Part shown: one piece after another, positions 20,155-29,570 of the stretch
How positions within the stretch are numbered: position 1 is the first letter of the stretch
Layout: every line of letters begins with the position of its first letter
Assembly (NCBI GenBank): GCA_026125385.1
Contig: JAHCLG010000005.1
Span: 58,802 to 122,801 of the forward strand
Source: Legionellales bacterium
GTDB lineage: Bacteria; Pseudomonadota; Gammaproteobacteria; JAHCLG01
Direction: 5' to 3'
Length of the DNA: 64,000 bases
Made by a program: the position numbers and the translations under genes
The notes under the pieces: model-generated
Database searches by the model: none
What the model saw: the letters and a program-made list of their open reading frames with translations, nothing else
Told to the model about the DNA's origin: nothing

Positions 20155-20240
20155 GTGCTCACTTATGATTAAATTAGTGTCGTCTTTTGATCACAATCGT
20201 TATAATAAGGTTTTAGCTTGCAACTTCATAAGCAAACAGC

Positions 20241-20822
20241 ATGCCCAATCCGAAAATCGATGAACGTTTAGTTAAGCGCACGTTAAAAGGCGATAATACG
20301 GCATTTGATGTATTGATTTTAAAATATCAGCACAAAGTGGCTAAGCTTATTTCGCGTTACATTCATGACACGCACGAAATTAAAGATGTTACGCAAGAAG
20401 TGTTTATTAAAGCCTATCGTGCGTTACATCAATTTCGTGGAGACAGTGCGTTTTATACTTGGTTATACCGTATCGCGGTGAATACTGCGAAAAATTATCA
20501 TATCGAACACACGCGTCATCTGCCTGAAAGCGGTATCGATATTCTCGATGAACATGGCAATCCACCCAGTAGCAAATTACAAGAAATCGCCAGCCCCGAG
20601 CATGAATTATTAACCGAAGAAATTCAGCGTACCGTGATTAATACCGTCGATCAATTACCTGAAGAATTGCGCATGACAATTTTATTACGTGAAATCGAAG
20701 GCTTAAGCTATGAAGAAATTGCTAGTGTGATGCAATGCCCAGTGGGTACCGTGCGATCGCGCTTATTTCGTGCCCGCGAAGCGGTAGATGAACGATTAAA
20801 ACCGTTGTTAAAGGATAAATAA
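20241..20822 (+). CDS. rpoE: RNA polymerase sigma factor RpoE (ECF, AlgU type)
   Basis: 193 aa extracytoplasmic-stress sigma factor. Region 2 (DVLILKYQHKVAKLI; DVTQEVFIKAYRAL, about 47-60; FYTWLYRIAVNTAKN, about 71-85) and region 4 with its helix-turn-helix (SYEEIASVMQCPVGTVRSRL, about 150-169) are both clear. The next gene, 2 nt downstream, looks like its anti-sigma factor, the standard rpoE-rseA/mucA pair. No rseB/mucB or mucD follows. The ribosome-binding site is weak. REP copy C lies just upstream. Confidence 0.95.
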   Translation: MPNPKIDERLVKRTLKGDNTAFDVLILKYQHKVAKLISRYIHDTHEIKDVTQEVFIKAYRALHQFRGDSAFYTWLYRIAVNTAKNYHIEHTRHLPESGIDILDEHGNPPSSKLQEIASPEHELLTEEIQRTVINTVDQLPEELRMTILLREIEGLSYEEIASVMQCPVGTVRSRLFRAREAVDERLKPLLKDK

Positions 20823-20824
20823 CT

Positions 20825-21163
20825 GTGAACAAAAAAATTAAAGAAGACAATTTTAGCGAAGAAATTTCGTCACTCATTGACGATGAACTCAGTGCTCGCG
20901 AGCAACGTCGCTTGTTAAACGCGATTAGCGAATCAAACGCGTTACGCAATAAAATGATGCATTATCAAATGATTCGTCGAGCATTAAAAGATGAATTGGA
21001 TCAAATCGATTTCGATGTGCGTGACCAAGTTTATGGCGTGATCCGTCAAGAAAAACATCGACGTACGCAAAGAAGTTGGCTCCCTTTAGTGTTTATCCTC
21101 TTGCCGATTATTGCGGTGATTCTATTAATTTTATTCTGGCCAAAGATGGCCGCATTACTCTGA
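20825..21163 (+). CDS. Anti-sigma-E factor, RseA/MucA-like, short
   Basis: 112 aa, start GTG 20825. The N-terminal part (about 10-60; SSLIDDELSAREQRRLL) matches the RseA/MucA sigma-binding domain. A single C-terminal membrane helix (about 84-107) would anchor it in the inner membrane. It is shorter than E. coli RseA (216 aa) and almost lacks a periplasmic domain, ending about 5 residues after the helix. It therefore may not bind RseB or be cut by DegS in the usual way. It starts 2 nt after rpoE and is surely co-transcribed. Confidence 0.82.
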   Translation: MNKKIKEDNFSEEISSLIDDELSAREQRRLLNAISESNALRNKMMHYQMIRRALKDELDQIDFDVRDQVYGVIRQEKHRRTQRSWLPLVFILLPIIAVILLILFWPKMAALL

Positions 21164-21251
21164 ATAGATTGATGGCTTAACCGTTAAAAGTTTCAGTTTC
21201 TTTTCCATTTATTAAACGCTATACTCCTATGCTTATAACAAGTAGCGAGTC

Positions 21252-22721
21252 ATGTTTATAATGAGAAATACCAGCAAATATCCTCCCGGCATTTTCGTCA
21301 TGTTCTTTTTGCAATTATTAACCATGATCGGTTTCTCGATGATTTATGCATTGCTCGTGTTATATTGCACGCAGCGTTTGCATTTTACCGACGAAAAAAC
21401 CTACGCCTTAAATGCGGCTTACAATGCCTTGGTTTTTGCCATTCCCGTGATTGGGGGTTACATCGCCGATCGCTTCTTGGGTAATCGTCCCACGGTGGTA
21501 TTAAGCTCCGTATTTTCTTTGATTGGTTTATTACTGTTGATGATTCAAAATGTCGTTGGTTTATATTCAGGACTGTGTTTTTTTGCTATTGGTGTGGGTT
21601 TCATGGTGCCTTGCCAATACGTATTATTAGGTCGTCTCTATCCACATGGCGCGCCTGGGCGCGACAGTGGTTTCACCATTGTTTATATCGGAATGAATTT
21701 GGGTAGTCTTGCTGCCAGTTCGGTGGCTGGATATATCGCGAGCACCTATGGCTATCCTTATGCCTTCTTAATCGGTGCGATTTTCATGTTTTTCTCCACC
21801 GTGTTATTTTTAAACTATTACAATTTATATCGCCGTCGTGATGATGAACATCAAGCAGAGCGCATTGCCTATACCAAAAAATCACGCTCAATTGGCTTGA
21901 TTGCCACTTTAATTTGTATCCCGTCGGTTTGGATATTATTAGAAAATGCGACACTGTGTAATATTATTTTAATCGCTGGTAGCATTCTTTGCGCTGCCTT
22001 CATCGTCTTATATGCCGTACGTTTAGGTGGTGATAAACGCAATAAATTATTAGCCTTTTTAATTTTAACCATTGTTTCCGTTGCCTTTTGGTCGCTGTAT
22101 CAACTCGGCCCATCGGTGATGATTATTTTCATGGAACGCAACGTTGATCGCAGTGTTTTCGGACATTTAATTCCTGCTGCCACGCTCACTTCGTTAAATT
22201 CCTTTTTTATTATTACTATAGGACCACTTTTAACTTGGGTGTGGATGTTCTTAGGACATCGTGGCAAAGATTTTTCGGTGCCCACAAAATTTGCCACCGG
22301 TGTTATTTTAATGGGTATTGGTTATATCGTGTTGTGGGTGGGTATCCATTTTCACAATACCTTAGGCTTTGTCGCGCTCAGTTGGATTGTCTTGAGTTAT
22401 TTTTTCCAAACCGTGGGCGAATTATTCGTGGGCCCCATTGGTTATTCGATGGTGGGTTCTTTAGTACCCAAACAAGTTGAAGGGTTAATGTTAGGCATTT
22501 GGCAATTAGCTGCGGGTATCGCAGGTTCTATTTCCGAATTTTTAGCCAAGCAAACGGCCACACCCGAGCACGTGATTAATCCTGTCGTCACCGATCCCAT
22601 TTATCAGCATGCGTTTTATCAGTTTGGTATGGTTACCATCATTATTGGATTATTGGCGTGTTTAATTATCCCTTATTTAAAGAAAGTGATCGGTACCACG
22701 GAAATGATCCGCGGTCATTAA
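21252..22721 (+). CDS. POT/PTR2-family proton-dependent peptide transporter
   Basis: 489 aa, 12-14 hydrophobic helices. The POT signature GGYIADRFLGNR (about 71-82) and a Gly-rich segment near 150 (YIGMNLGSLAASSVAGYIA) identify a proton-coupled di-/tripeptide importer in the inner membrane. A second in-frame ATG lies three codons in. Together with the ABC oligopeptide system at 35.9-42.5 kb it suggests a peptide-based diet. Confidence 0.9.
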   Translation: MFIMRNTSKYPPGIFVMFFLQLLTMIGFSMIYALLVLYCTQRLHFTDEKTYALNAAYNALVFAIPVIGGYIADRFLGNRPTVVLSSVFSLIGLLLLMIQNVVGLYSGLCFFAIGVGFMVPCQYVLLGRLYPHGAPGRDSGFTIVYIGMNLGSLAASSVAGYIASTYGYPYAFLIGAIFMFFSTVLFLNYYNLYRRRDDEHQAERIAYTKKSRSIGLIATLICIPSVWILLENATLCNIILIAGSILCAAFIVLYAVRLGGDKRNKLLAFLILTIVSVAFWSLYQLGPSVMIIFMERNVDRSVFGHLIPAATLTSLNSFFIITIGPLLTWVWMFLGHRGKDFSVPTKFATGVILMGIGYIVLWVGIHFHNTLGFVALSWIVLSYFFQTVGELFVGPIGYSMVGSLVPKQVEGLMLGIWQLAAGIAGSISEFLAKQTATPEHVINPVVTDPIYQHAFYQFGMVTIIIGLLACLIIPYLKKVIGTTEMIRGH

Positions 22722-22759
22722 CCCGAAGAACCCACTGGGTGTTAGCGCCTGTTCAAAGT

Positions 22760-22990
22760 TTCGAGCTTGCGTCGGAGCGTGTGAATAGGCTCTAAAAAAT
22801 ATATCTATTCGCCATCTCTACTCAAAACAATTGGCTTTTAGGCGAGGCGTTAAGTATAAAGATGCGAAGGAATGTCTACTGAAATACATGACTGAGTAAC
22901 GTTAACTCGGCAACAAAAATCTTCCTTACAACTCTTGCACCTTCATTCTCTCATAGCGAGCAGGAATAATTTCCGTTACAATAGCGCCAC
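22760..22990. repeat. Degenerate dispersed intergenic repeat (copy 1)
   Basis: The gap between the POT gene and lepA (22722-23019) holds no gene. It contains CTACTCAAAACAATTGG, a GCGAGGCG block, GATGCGAAGGAATGT, TTGCACC..CATTC and finally CCGTTACAATAGC. Parts recur, diverged, at 35360-35465 (CTACTCAAAATAATTGG; TTGCACG..CATTC; ATTACAATAGC) and 47658-47700 (GCGAGGCG; CATGCGAAAGAATAT). The closing TTACAAT may serve as the -10 of lepA. Confidence 0.45.
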
Positions 22991-23019
22991 TTATTACATC
23001 ACCCAAGACTTTGGATTTT

Positions 23020-24813
23020 ATGCAGGAAATTCGTAATTTTTCAATTATTGCTCATATCGATCATGGCAAATCTACCTTAGCCGATCGCCTTATTCAATTA
23101 TGCGGTGGCTTAAGCGAGCGCGAAATGTCTGCGCAAGTACTCGACTCGATGGATTTGGAACGCGAACGTGGCATTACCATCAAAGCCCAAAGCGTCACCT
23201 TATTTTACACCGCGAAAAATGGTCAACGCTATCAACTCAACTTTATCGATACCCCAGGTCATGTCGATTTTGCTTATGAAGTCTCACGTTCATTGGCCGC
23301 TTGCGAAGGGGCGTTGTTGGTGGTCGATGCCGCGCAAGGGGTAGAAGCTCAAACTTTAGCGGTGTGTTATACGGCGATTGAACAAGGTTTAGAAGTGATT
23401 CCAGTATTAAATAAAATCGATTTACCACAAGCAGAACCTAAACGGGTGTGCGAAGAAATCGAAGATATTATTGGTATCGGTGCGCAAGATGCGATTGGGA
23501 TTAGCGCTAAAACTGGTTTAGGCGTTCCCGACTTACTCGAACAATTAATCGAAAAAATTCCTGCTCCTCAAGGTGATCCTGCTGCACCCTTGCAAGCATT
23601 AATTATCGATTCTTGGTTTGATAGTTATTTAGGCGTCGTCTCTTTAGTGCGAATTATGAATGGCGTGCTCAACACTAACGATAAAATTAAAATCATGTCC
23701 ACCGGTCGCGTCTTTCAAGCGGATCGTGTCGGAACTTTTACACCCAAACAAGTCGATAAACCTAGCCTAAAAACCGGAGAAGTAGGTTATATTATTGCTG
23801 GAATTAAAGAAATTGATGCTGCACCCGTTGGCGATACTATCACTCATGCAAAAAATTCGGCAGAAACGCCGTTGGCTGGATTTAAAAAAGTGCGCTCACA
23901 AGTTTATGCGGGTGTTTTTCCGGTGAATTCAGAAGATTATGAATCCTTTCGCGATGCCCTTGCTAAATTACGCATCAACGATGCAGCCTTATTTTACGAA
24001 CCCGAAAATTCCGAATCCTTAGGGTTTGGTTTTCGTTGCGGATTTTTAGGCATGTTGCACATGGAAATTGTGCAAGAACGTTTAGAACGCGAATACGAAT
24101 TAGATTTAATTACTACAGCACCAACGGTTATTCACCAAGTGGTATTAAAAGATGGCGATGTGGTCGATATCGATAATCCCTCGAAATTACCCGATCCCAG
24201 TAAAATTATGGAAATGCGCGAACCCATTGTCAGTGCCAATATTTTAGTTCCACAAGAATTTGTGGGTAGTGTGATAACGCTATGCGAAGAACGACGAGGT
24301 GTTCAGCAAAAAATGCTTTATCATAACAAACAAGTCGAAATTCATTATGAATTACCCATGAGTGAAGTGGTGTTAGATTTTTTCGATAAAATTAAATCGA
24401 CCAGTCGAGGCTATGCTTCACTCGATTATCAATTCGTGCGTTTTCAACCTGCGCAGTTAACTCGACTTGATATTTTAATTAACGGTGAAAAAGTCGATGC
24501 GCTAGCACTGATTGTTCATCGCGAGGTGGCAGAACGTAGAGGTCGAGAAATTGCCGAAAAATTGCGTGAACTCATTCCACGCCAAATGTTTGATGTTGCC
24601 ATTCAAGCGGCGATGGGTTCGCACATTATTGCTCGCACCACAGTCAAAGCGCTGAGAAAAAATGTGACGGCGAAATGTTATGGTGGTGATATCACGCGTA
24701 AACGAAAACTCTTAGAAAAACAAAAAGAAGGTAAAAAACGCATGAAACGATTTGGTAAAGTGGAAATTCCACAATCAGCATTTTTAGCGATTTTAAAGGT
24801 CGATAAAAAATAG
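23020..24813 (+). CDS. lepA: Elongation factor 4 (LepA)
   Basis: 597 aa, full length. It is a ribosome-associated GTPase that back-translocates or aids initiation. G1 AHIDHGKST (about 10-18), G3 DTPGHVDF (about 76-83), G4 NKIDLP (about 130-135), EF-G-like domains and the unique C-terminal basic domain ([17 protein letters not shown]) are present. The frame extends to a TTG at 23011, but ATG 23020 matches the family N-terminus. In many gammaproteobacteria lepB (signal peptidase I) follows; here DUF4845 follows directly. Confidence 0.97.
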   Translation: MQEIRNFSIIAHIDHGKSTLADRLIQLCGGLSEREMSAQVLDSMDLERERGITIKAQSVTLFYTAKNGQRYQLNFIDTPGHVDFAYEVSRSLAACEGALLVVDAAQGVEAQTLAVCYTAIEQGLEVIPVLNKIDLPQAEPKRVCEEIEDIIGIGAQDAIGISAKTGLGVPDLLEQLIEKIPAPQGDPAAPLQALIIDSWFDSYLGVVSLVRIMNGVLNTNDKIKIMSTGRVFQADRVGTFTPKQVDKPSLKTGEVGYIIAGIKEIDAAPVGDTITHAKNSAETPLAGFKKVRSQVYAGVFPVNSEDYESFRDALAKLRINDAALFYEPENSESLGFGFRCGFLGMLHMEIVQERLEREYELDLITTAPTVIHQVVLKDGDVVDIDNPSKLPDPSKIMEMREPIVSANILVPQEFVGSVITLCEERRGVQQKMLYHNKQVEIHYELPMSEVVLDFFDKIKSTSRGYASLDYQFVRFQPAQLTRLDILINGEKVDALALIVHREVAERRGREIAEKLRELIPRQMFDVAIQAAMGSHIIARTTVKALRKNVTAKCYGGDITRKRKLLEKQKEGKKRMKRFGKVEIPQSAFLAILKVDKK

Positions 24814-24838
24814 TCATTATTTTAAAAGGAGTATAGCT

Positions 24839-25219
24839 ATGCAAAAGAAACAACAGGGTGCCTCACTACTAGGATTGGCTTTTTTTATTTTTCTTATTGG
24901 CTTTTTGCTTTTTTTTGCTGTTAAAGCGTTGCCACCGTTCTATACCGATCTCAGTGTCACTAAAGCCTTTTCCAATTTGCCTGATCACATGAAAGAGCCG
25001 CGTACTAACGCCTTGCCTTTCAAGGACGAAGTTACGCGTTATTTAATTAATTATTTTCGCATTAATAATGCGCGCAGCATTCCCATTGCCAATTTAAAAT
25101 TTACTAAAAAGCCCGATAATCAAGTTTCGGTGCGCTTAGATTACCAAGTAGAAGAACATTTTTTCCGTAATATTTTTCTGGTTATTAAGTTTGAACATGA
25201 GGCCATCGTATCATCGTGA
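24839..25219 (+). CDS. DUF4845 membrane protein
   Basis: 126 aa, start ATG 24839 with a strong AAAAGGAG site. There is one N-terminal membrane helix (about 10-30) preceded by QQGASLL, a pilin-like start, then a small soluble domain ending in LDYQVEEHFFRNIFLV. Its position before rnc matches the conserved lepB-DUF4845-rnc-era order. The function is unknown. It overlaps the rnc GTG start by 4 nt. Confidence 0.88.
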   Translation: MQKKQQGASLLGLAFFIFLIGFLLFFAVKALPPFYTDLSVTKAFSNLPDHMKEPRTNALPFKDEVTRYLINYFRINNARSIPIANLKFTKKPDNQVSVRLDYQVEEHFFRNIFLVIKFEHEAIVSS

Positions 25220-25893
25220 ACGCACAACTTCAGCAATTAATGAAACAACTAGGCCATTCATTTCAAGATGAGTCCTATTTGCTGGCAGCACTGAGTCATC
25301 GTAGTTTCCAGTTGCAAAATAATGAACGTTTAGAATTTTTAGGCGATTCAATTGTCAATTTTGTCATTGCAGAAGCCCTGTATCAGCAATTTCCCAGTGC
25401 ACGCGAAGGGGATTTAAGTCGCTTGCGAGCCAATTTAGTGCGCGGAGAAACCTTGGCTGAAATTGCTCAACAATTTGAATTAGGCAACTATTTACTTTTG
25501 GGGACAGGTGAATTAAAAAGCGGTGGCAAATACCGTAGCTCTATTTTAGCCGATGCCGTCGAAGCGATCATCGCTGCTATTTATTTAGATGCAGGGCTCG
25601 AAAAATGTCGTGCCTGTGTTTTGAGCTGGTTTCAACAAAGGCTCTTACAACAATCCTTGCAAGTATCTTATAAAGATCCGAAATCGCGCTTACAAGAATA
25701 TTTGCAAGGTAAACAATATTCATTACCACAGTATGAAATTGTTAAAGTTGAAGGCGAAGCACATGCGCAAATCTTTTTTGTTGAGTGTCAACTCAATGAA
25801 CACAATCTTCGCGCAGTAGCATCGGGAAGTTCAAGGCGGCGTGCTGAACAAGCAGCGGCAGAAATGATGTTAGAAAAATTAGAGATTAAATAA
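25216..25893 (+). CDS. rnc: Ribonuclease III
   Basis: 225 aa. It cuts double-stranded RNA in rRNA processing and mRNA decay. The catalytic signature NERLEFLGDS (about 36-45), the second acidic cluster ILADAVEAIIAAIYLD (about 112-127) and the C-terminal double-stranded-RNA-binding domain (about 155-222, ending GSSRRRAEQAAAEMML) are complete. It uses GTG 25216, overlapping the DUF4845 stop by 4 nt. Confidence 0.96.
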   Translation: MNAQLQQLMKQLGHSFQDESYLLAALSHRSFQLQNNERLEFLGDSIVNFVIAEALYQQFPSAREGDLSRLRANLVRGETLAEIAQQFELGNYLLLGTGELKSGGKYRSSILADAVEAIIAAIYLDAGLEKCRACVLSWFQQRLLQQSLQVSYKDPKSRLQEYLQGKQYSLPQYEIVKVEGEAHAQIFFVECQLNEHNLRAVASGSSRRRAEQAAAEMMLEKLEIK

Positions 25894-25895
25894 CC

Positions 25896-26786
25896 ATGAC
25901 AACCACTTATTGCGGATTTATTACCATTGTCGGGCGCCCGAATGTGGGTAAATCGACATTTATAAATCATTTATTGGGAGAAAAAATTTGTATTACTTCG
26001 CCCAAGCCACAAACTACTCGTCATCAAATCCGCGGCATTAAAACCTATGATCATCATCAATTTGTCTTTATTGATACACCGGGATTGCACCAAGACAACC
26101 AACATCAATTAAATCAACTGATGAATAAAGCCAGTTTGCGCAGTTTGCAAGACGATATTAATGCGGTAATTTTTGTCATTGAGGCCATGCAGTGGCTACC
26201 TGAGGATGAATGGGTTTTAGAAAAAATCAAACACGTCAAAAAGCCAGTTATTTTATTAATCAATAAAACCGACAGAGTAAAAGATAAAGATCAGCTCTTA
26301 CCCTTTATTGAAAAAATGGGAAAATACTATCCCTTTGCGGAAATTATTCCGATTTCTGCTTTATATGAAAAAAATCTTGTTAAATTATTTTCTTCCATCC
26401 AACCTTTTTTGCCAGCGTCACCTTTTTATTTTTCCGAAGACAATATCACCGATCAACATCAATCCATGCGCCTCAGTGAAATCGTGCGCGAAAAATTGAT
26501 GCGTACCCTCGAGCAAGAATTACCGTATGCGATTACCGTGGAAATTGAACAAATACAGCATGAAGAAAAGCGCGTGTGCGTGGCGGCGTTAATTTGGGTT
26601 GAGCGCGAAGGGCAAAAAGCCATTGTCATAGGTAAAGGCGGCAAAGTTTTAAAAAATGTCGGGATCGCAGCGCGTAAAGATATGCAGAAAATATTGAATA
26701 AACCGGTCAATTTAAAATTATGGGTTAAAGTCAAAGAAAATTGGTCGGATGATCTAAAAGCCTTAAGACAGTTAGGCTATGAATAA
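25896..26786 (+). CDS. era: GTPase Era
   Basis: 296 aa. It assists 16S rRNA maturation and 30S assembly. G1 GRPNVGKST (about 12-20), G3 DTPG (about 58-61), G4 NKTD (about 120-123) and the C-terminal KH domain with VIGKGGKVLKNVGIAARKD (about 245-263) are visible. It starts 3 nt after rnc, and its stop overlaps the recO start. Confidence 0.97.
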   Translation: MTTTYCGFITIVGRPNVGKSTFINHLLGEKICITSPKPQTTRHQIRGIKTYDHHQFVFIDTPGLHQDNQHQLNQLMNKASLRSLQDDINAVIFVIEAMQWLPEDEWVLEKIKHVKKPVILLINKTDRVKDKDQLLPFIEKMGKYYPFAEIIPISALYEKNLVKLFSSIQPFLPASPFYFSEDNITDQHQSMRLSEIVREKLMRTLEQELPYAITVEIEQIQHEEKRVCVAALIWVEREGQKAIVIGKGGKVLKNVGIAARKDMQKILNKPVNLKLWVKVKENWSDDLKALRQLGYE

Positions 26787-27502
26787 TGCGCGTGCAATTA
26801 GCCGAAGCATTGGTTCTTCATACCAGACCCTTTCGTGATACTAGTTTATTAGTGACTTTTTTCACGCGTGATCATGGAAAAATTGAAACTATGGCTAAAA
26901 ATGCGCGTGGAATGAAATCGCGATTTCGCGGACAATTGCAACCGTTTCAACCGCTATTAATCAGTTTTAGCGGCAAAACAGAATTAATGACCTTAACCCA
27001 TCTTGAGTTGATAGGGCAGGTGATTATCCTCAGCGAAGAAAGGTTATTCAGTGCTCTTTATCTCAACGAATTATTAGTCAAATTATTACAGCCTCAGGAT
27101 AGTCATCCTGAATTATTTACAGTTTACGCGAAAACCTTACAAGAATTAACGGAAACCGATTCCATCGAAGTGACCTTGCGTTATTTTGAAAAAAAATTAT
27201 TACGATTTTTAGGTTATGAATTAAATTTAGATTTCGATGCTCATACCCACGAAAAAGTCGATGCTAAAGCCTATTATTTATTGGATGTGGAAAACGGACC
27301 TGTTAAAATTAACACGCTACATCCTAATCATCCGCAACTAATTCGAGGCGAGTATTTATTAGCGTTGCAGCAAGAAACATTAGTCACTAAAGAACATTTA
27401 AAAGCGGCAAAATGGATTATGCGCCAAGCATTTAATCGATTGCTCAATGGCAAAACACTCAAATCCCGCGATTTATTTGTGCCGTTTAATAATGAGGAAT
27501 AA
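26786..27502 (+). CDS. recO: DNA repair protein RecO
   Basis: 238 aa. It loads RecA with RecR in RecF-pathway gap repair. The N-terminal OB-fold ([20 protein letters not shown], about 8-27) and [17 protein letters not shown] match the family, followed by a helical C-terminal domain. I see no CxxC zinc motif. The start codon overlaps the era stop by 1 nt, in the usual rnc-era-recO-pdxJ order. Confidence 0.94.
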   Translation: MRVQLAEALVLHTRPFRDTSLLVTFFTRDHGKIETMAKNARGMKSRFRGQLQPFQPLLISFSGKTELMTLTHLELIGQVIILSEERLFSALYLNELLVKLLQPQDSHPELFTVYAKTLQELTETDSIEVTLRYFEKKLLRFLGYELNLDFDAHTHEKVDAKAYYLLDVENGPVKINTLHPNHPQLIRGEYLLALQQETLVTKEHLKAAKWIMRQAFNRLLNGKTLKSRDLFVPFNNEE

Positions 27503-27507
27503 TTATT

Positions 27508-28236
27508 ATGGTTTATTTAGGCGTTAATATCGATCATGTGGCAACACTGCGCCAAGTGCGAAGAACAGCGTATCCCGATCCTATTCATTTTGCCTTAGCA
27601 GCAGAGCAAGCGGGTGCCGATGGTATCACCTTGCATTTGCGTGAAGATAGACGACATATTCAAGATGAAGATGTGCGAGTATTACGAAAATTACTGCAAA
27701 CACGCATGAATTTAGAATTAGCGTTAACCACAGAAATGATCGATTTTGCCTGCGCGATTCGCCCGCAACATTGTTGTATTGTGCCTGAAAAACGTGAAGA
27801 ATTAACTACCGAAGGCGGATTAGATGTCATCCAGCAGCGTGCGAATGTGCAAGCGGCGGTAAAAAAACTACAACAACACGGCATTGATGTTTCCTTATTT
27901 ATCGATCCTGATGTTGAGCAAATTGAAGCGTGTTTAGCAACGGGTGCTAAAACCATTGAATTACACACCGGTGAATATGCCAATGCAAAATCTTCTTCCC
28001 TGCAAGCAAAAGAATTAGCCCGACTTAATCATGCGGGAATACTAGCACAGCAAGCGGGACTCATTGTCAATGCCGGACATGGTTTGCATTATCATAACGT
28101 CACCGCCGTAGCCCAATTACCATTTATTAATGAATTAAATATCGGTCATGCAATTGTCGCGCGGGCGTTATTCTCCGGTGTGGAAAAAGCCGTGAGTGAA
28201 ATGAAACAGTTGTGTCAGCGAGCAGAAACACGATGA
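27508..28236 (+). CDS. pdxJ: Pyridoxine 5'-phosphate synthase
   Basis: 242 aa TIM-barrel enzyme that condenses 1-deoxyxylulose 5-phosphate with 3-amino-2-oxopropyl phosphate, the closing step of the DXP-dependent vitamin B6 route. [20 protein letters not shown] (about 5-24), [15 protein letters not shown] (about 36-50) and GHGLHYHN near 190 match PdxJ. It overlaps anmK by 4 nt (ATGA). Confidence 0.97.
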   Translation: MVYLGVNIDHVATLRQVRRTAYPDPIHFALAAEQAGADGITLHLREDRRHIQDEDVRVLRKLLQTRMNLELALTTEMIDFACAIRPQHCCIVPEKREELTTEGGLDVIQQRANVQAAVKKLQQHGIDVSLFIDPDVEQIEACLATGAKTIELHTGEYANAKSSSLQAKELARLNHAGILAQQAGLIVNAGHGLHYHNVTAVAQLPFINELNIGHAIVARALFSGVEKAVSEMKQLCQRAETR

Positions 28237-29507
28237 AACTGTATCAGGCGATTGGATTAATGAGTGGAACCTCCATGGATGGAGTCGATGCCGCATTATT
28301 ACAAACAGATGGAAAATTTCATAATCAATCATTGGCACACGTTCATTTGAATTATCATCCACAGTTTCATAAAGCGTTAAAAGCCGCGGAATTTGCTTTA
28401 CATCAATACCAGGGGTCGCTGACTTTAGCAGAAGAACATTTTTTTCAAATAGTATTACAATTTTTGCGTCAGCAATTAAACGTTGATAACGTTGATCTTC
28501 ATTTGCATGAATTAGCGGACTATTTTGCTTGTCCTCCTAACGAAATAACACTGACGAAAATAATTCAGCATTCCACACTATTGCACGCGCAGTGTGTCAA
28601 CTTATTATTACAACAACAAAATTTAACGAGAGACGCCATTGATGTCATTGGTTATCATGGGCAAACCTTATTTCATCGCGCCAACCTTAAAAAGTCAATC
28701 CAAGTAGGTAATGCATCGTTATTGGCAGAGTTAACCGATATTGAGGTGGTTTACGATTTTCGCCAACAAGATTTAATGCATGGCGGGGAGGGCGCACCGC
28801 TGGCACCGATTTATCATCACGCCTTAGCCGTGCGACATCAGCTATTGCCTTGTGCGGTGATTAATTGTGGCGGGATTGCCAATATTACCGTGATTCCATC
28901 TCATCAAACGGCAGCGTTAGTGGCATTTGATATTGGGCCTGGATGTGGATTATTAGATCGCTTCGTGCGTTTGAAAACAGCAGGACGAGAAATGTGCGAC
29001 CACGATGGCAAGTATGCTTTTAAAGGAAAAATTCATATTGATTTAATCGATGAGTTATATCAACGCTCGGGTGGTTTCGCTACTGAAAATTTTTATCAAA
29101 AGCCCTCTCCTAAATCCTTGGACACGCATGACTTGAGTTTGACTTCAGGAATATTAGCCTTAGATCTTAACGATGGTTGCGCGACCCTTGGATTTTTTAC
29201 CGCTAAACTCTTAGCAGAGACTGTTATACAACAGTCACAAACAGCATTATTAACAACCGTGGTTTTAGTCGGAGGAGGTTTTGACAATCCTTTTATTACC
29301 CAACAGTTTAAATCATTATTACCCGCAACAACCCGCTTTTTGACTGCAAGCGATCTTGGTTGGCAATCCCAAGCGATTGAAGCAGAATTAATGGCCTATT
29401 TAGCAATTCGGCACCAACAAGGCTTAGCTATCACTTTTCCGACGACAACAGGCGTGATTGAGCCCATGTGCGGTGGGAAGCGCGTGGGCTGCCAGCCAAC
29501 AGTATAA
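28233..29507 (+). CDS. anmK: Anhydro-N-acetylmuramic acid kinase
   Basis: 424 aa, longer than E. coli AnmK (369 aa). It phosphorylates anhMurNAc during cell-wall recycling. ASKHA-fold motifs: [17 protein letters not shown] (about 6-22), [22 protein letters not shown] and [11 protein letters not shown]. The extra length lies mostly between the first phosphate loop and the GYHGQT motif (about 40-135). The frame opens at a GTG at 28212, but ATG 28233, overlapping the pdxJ stop, is preferred. Confidence 0.93.
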   Translation: MKLYQAIGLMSGTSMDGVDAALLQTDGKFHNQSLAHVHLNYHPQFHKALKAAEFALHQYQGSLTLAEEHFFQIVLQFLRQQLNVDNVDLHLHELADYFACPPNEITLTKIIQHSTLLHAQCVNLLLQQQNLTRDAIDVIGYHGQTLFHRANLKKSIQVGNASLLAELTDIEVVYDFRQQDLMHGGEGAPLAPIYHHALAVRHQLLPCAVINCGGIANITVIPSHQTAALVAFDIGPGCGLLDRFVRLKTAGREMCDHDGKYAFKGKIHIDLIDELYQRSGGFATENFYQKPSPKSLDTHDLSLTSGILALDLNDGCATLGFFTAKLLAETVIQQSQTALLTTVVLVGGGFDNPFITQQFKSLLPATTRFLTASDLGWQSQAIEAELMAYLAIRHQQGLAITFPTTTGVIEPMCGGKRVGCQPTV

Positions 29508-29570
29508 AATACATATTTCCTTAATAATGGATGGGTATACTATGCGCTTAAAAAATAATGAGAAAAAATC

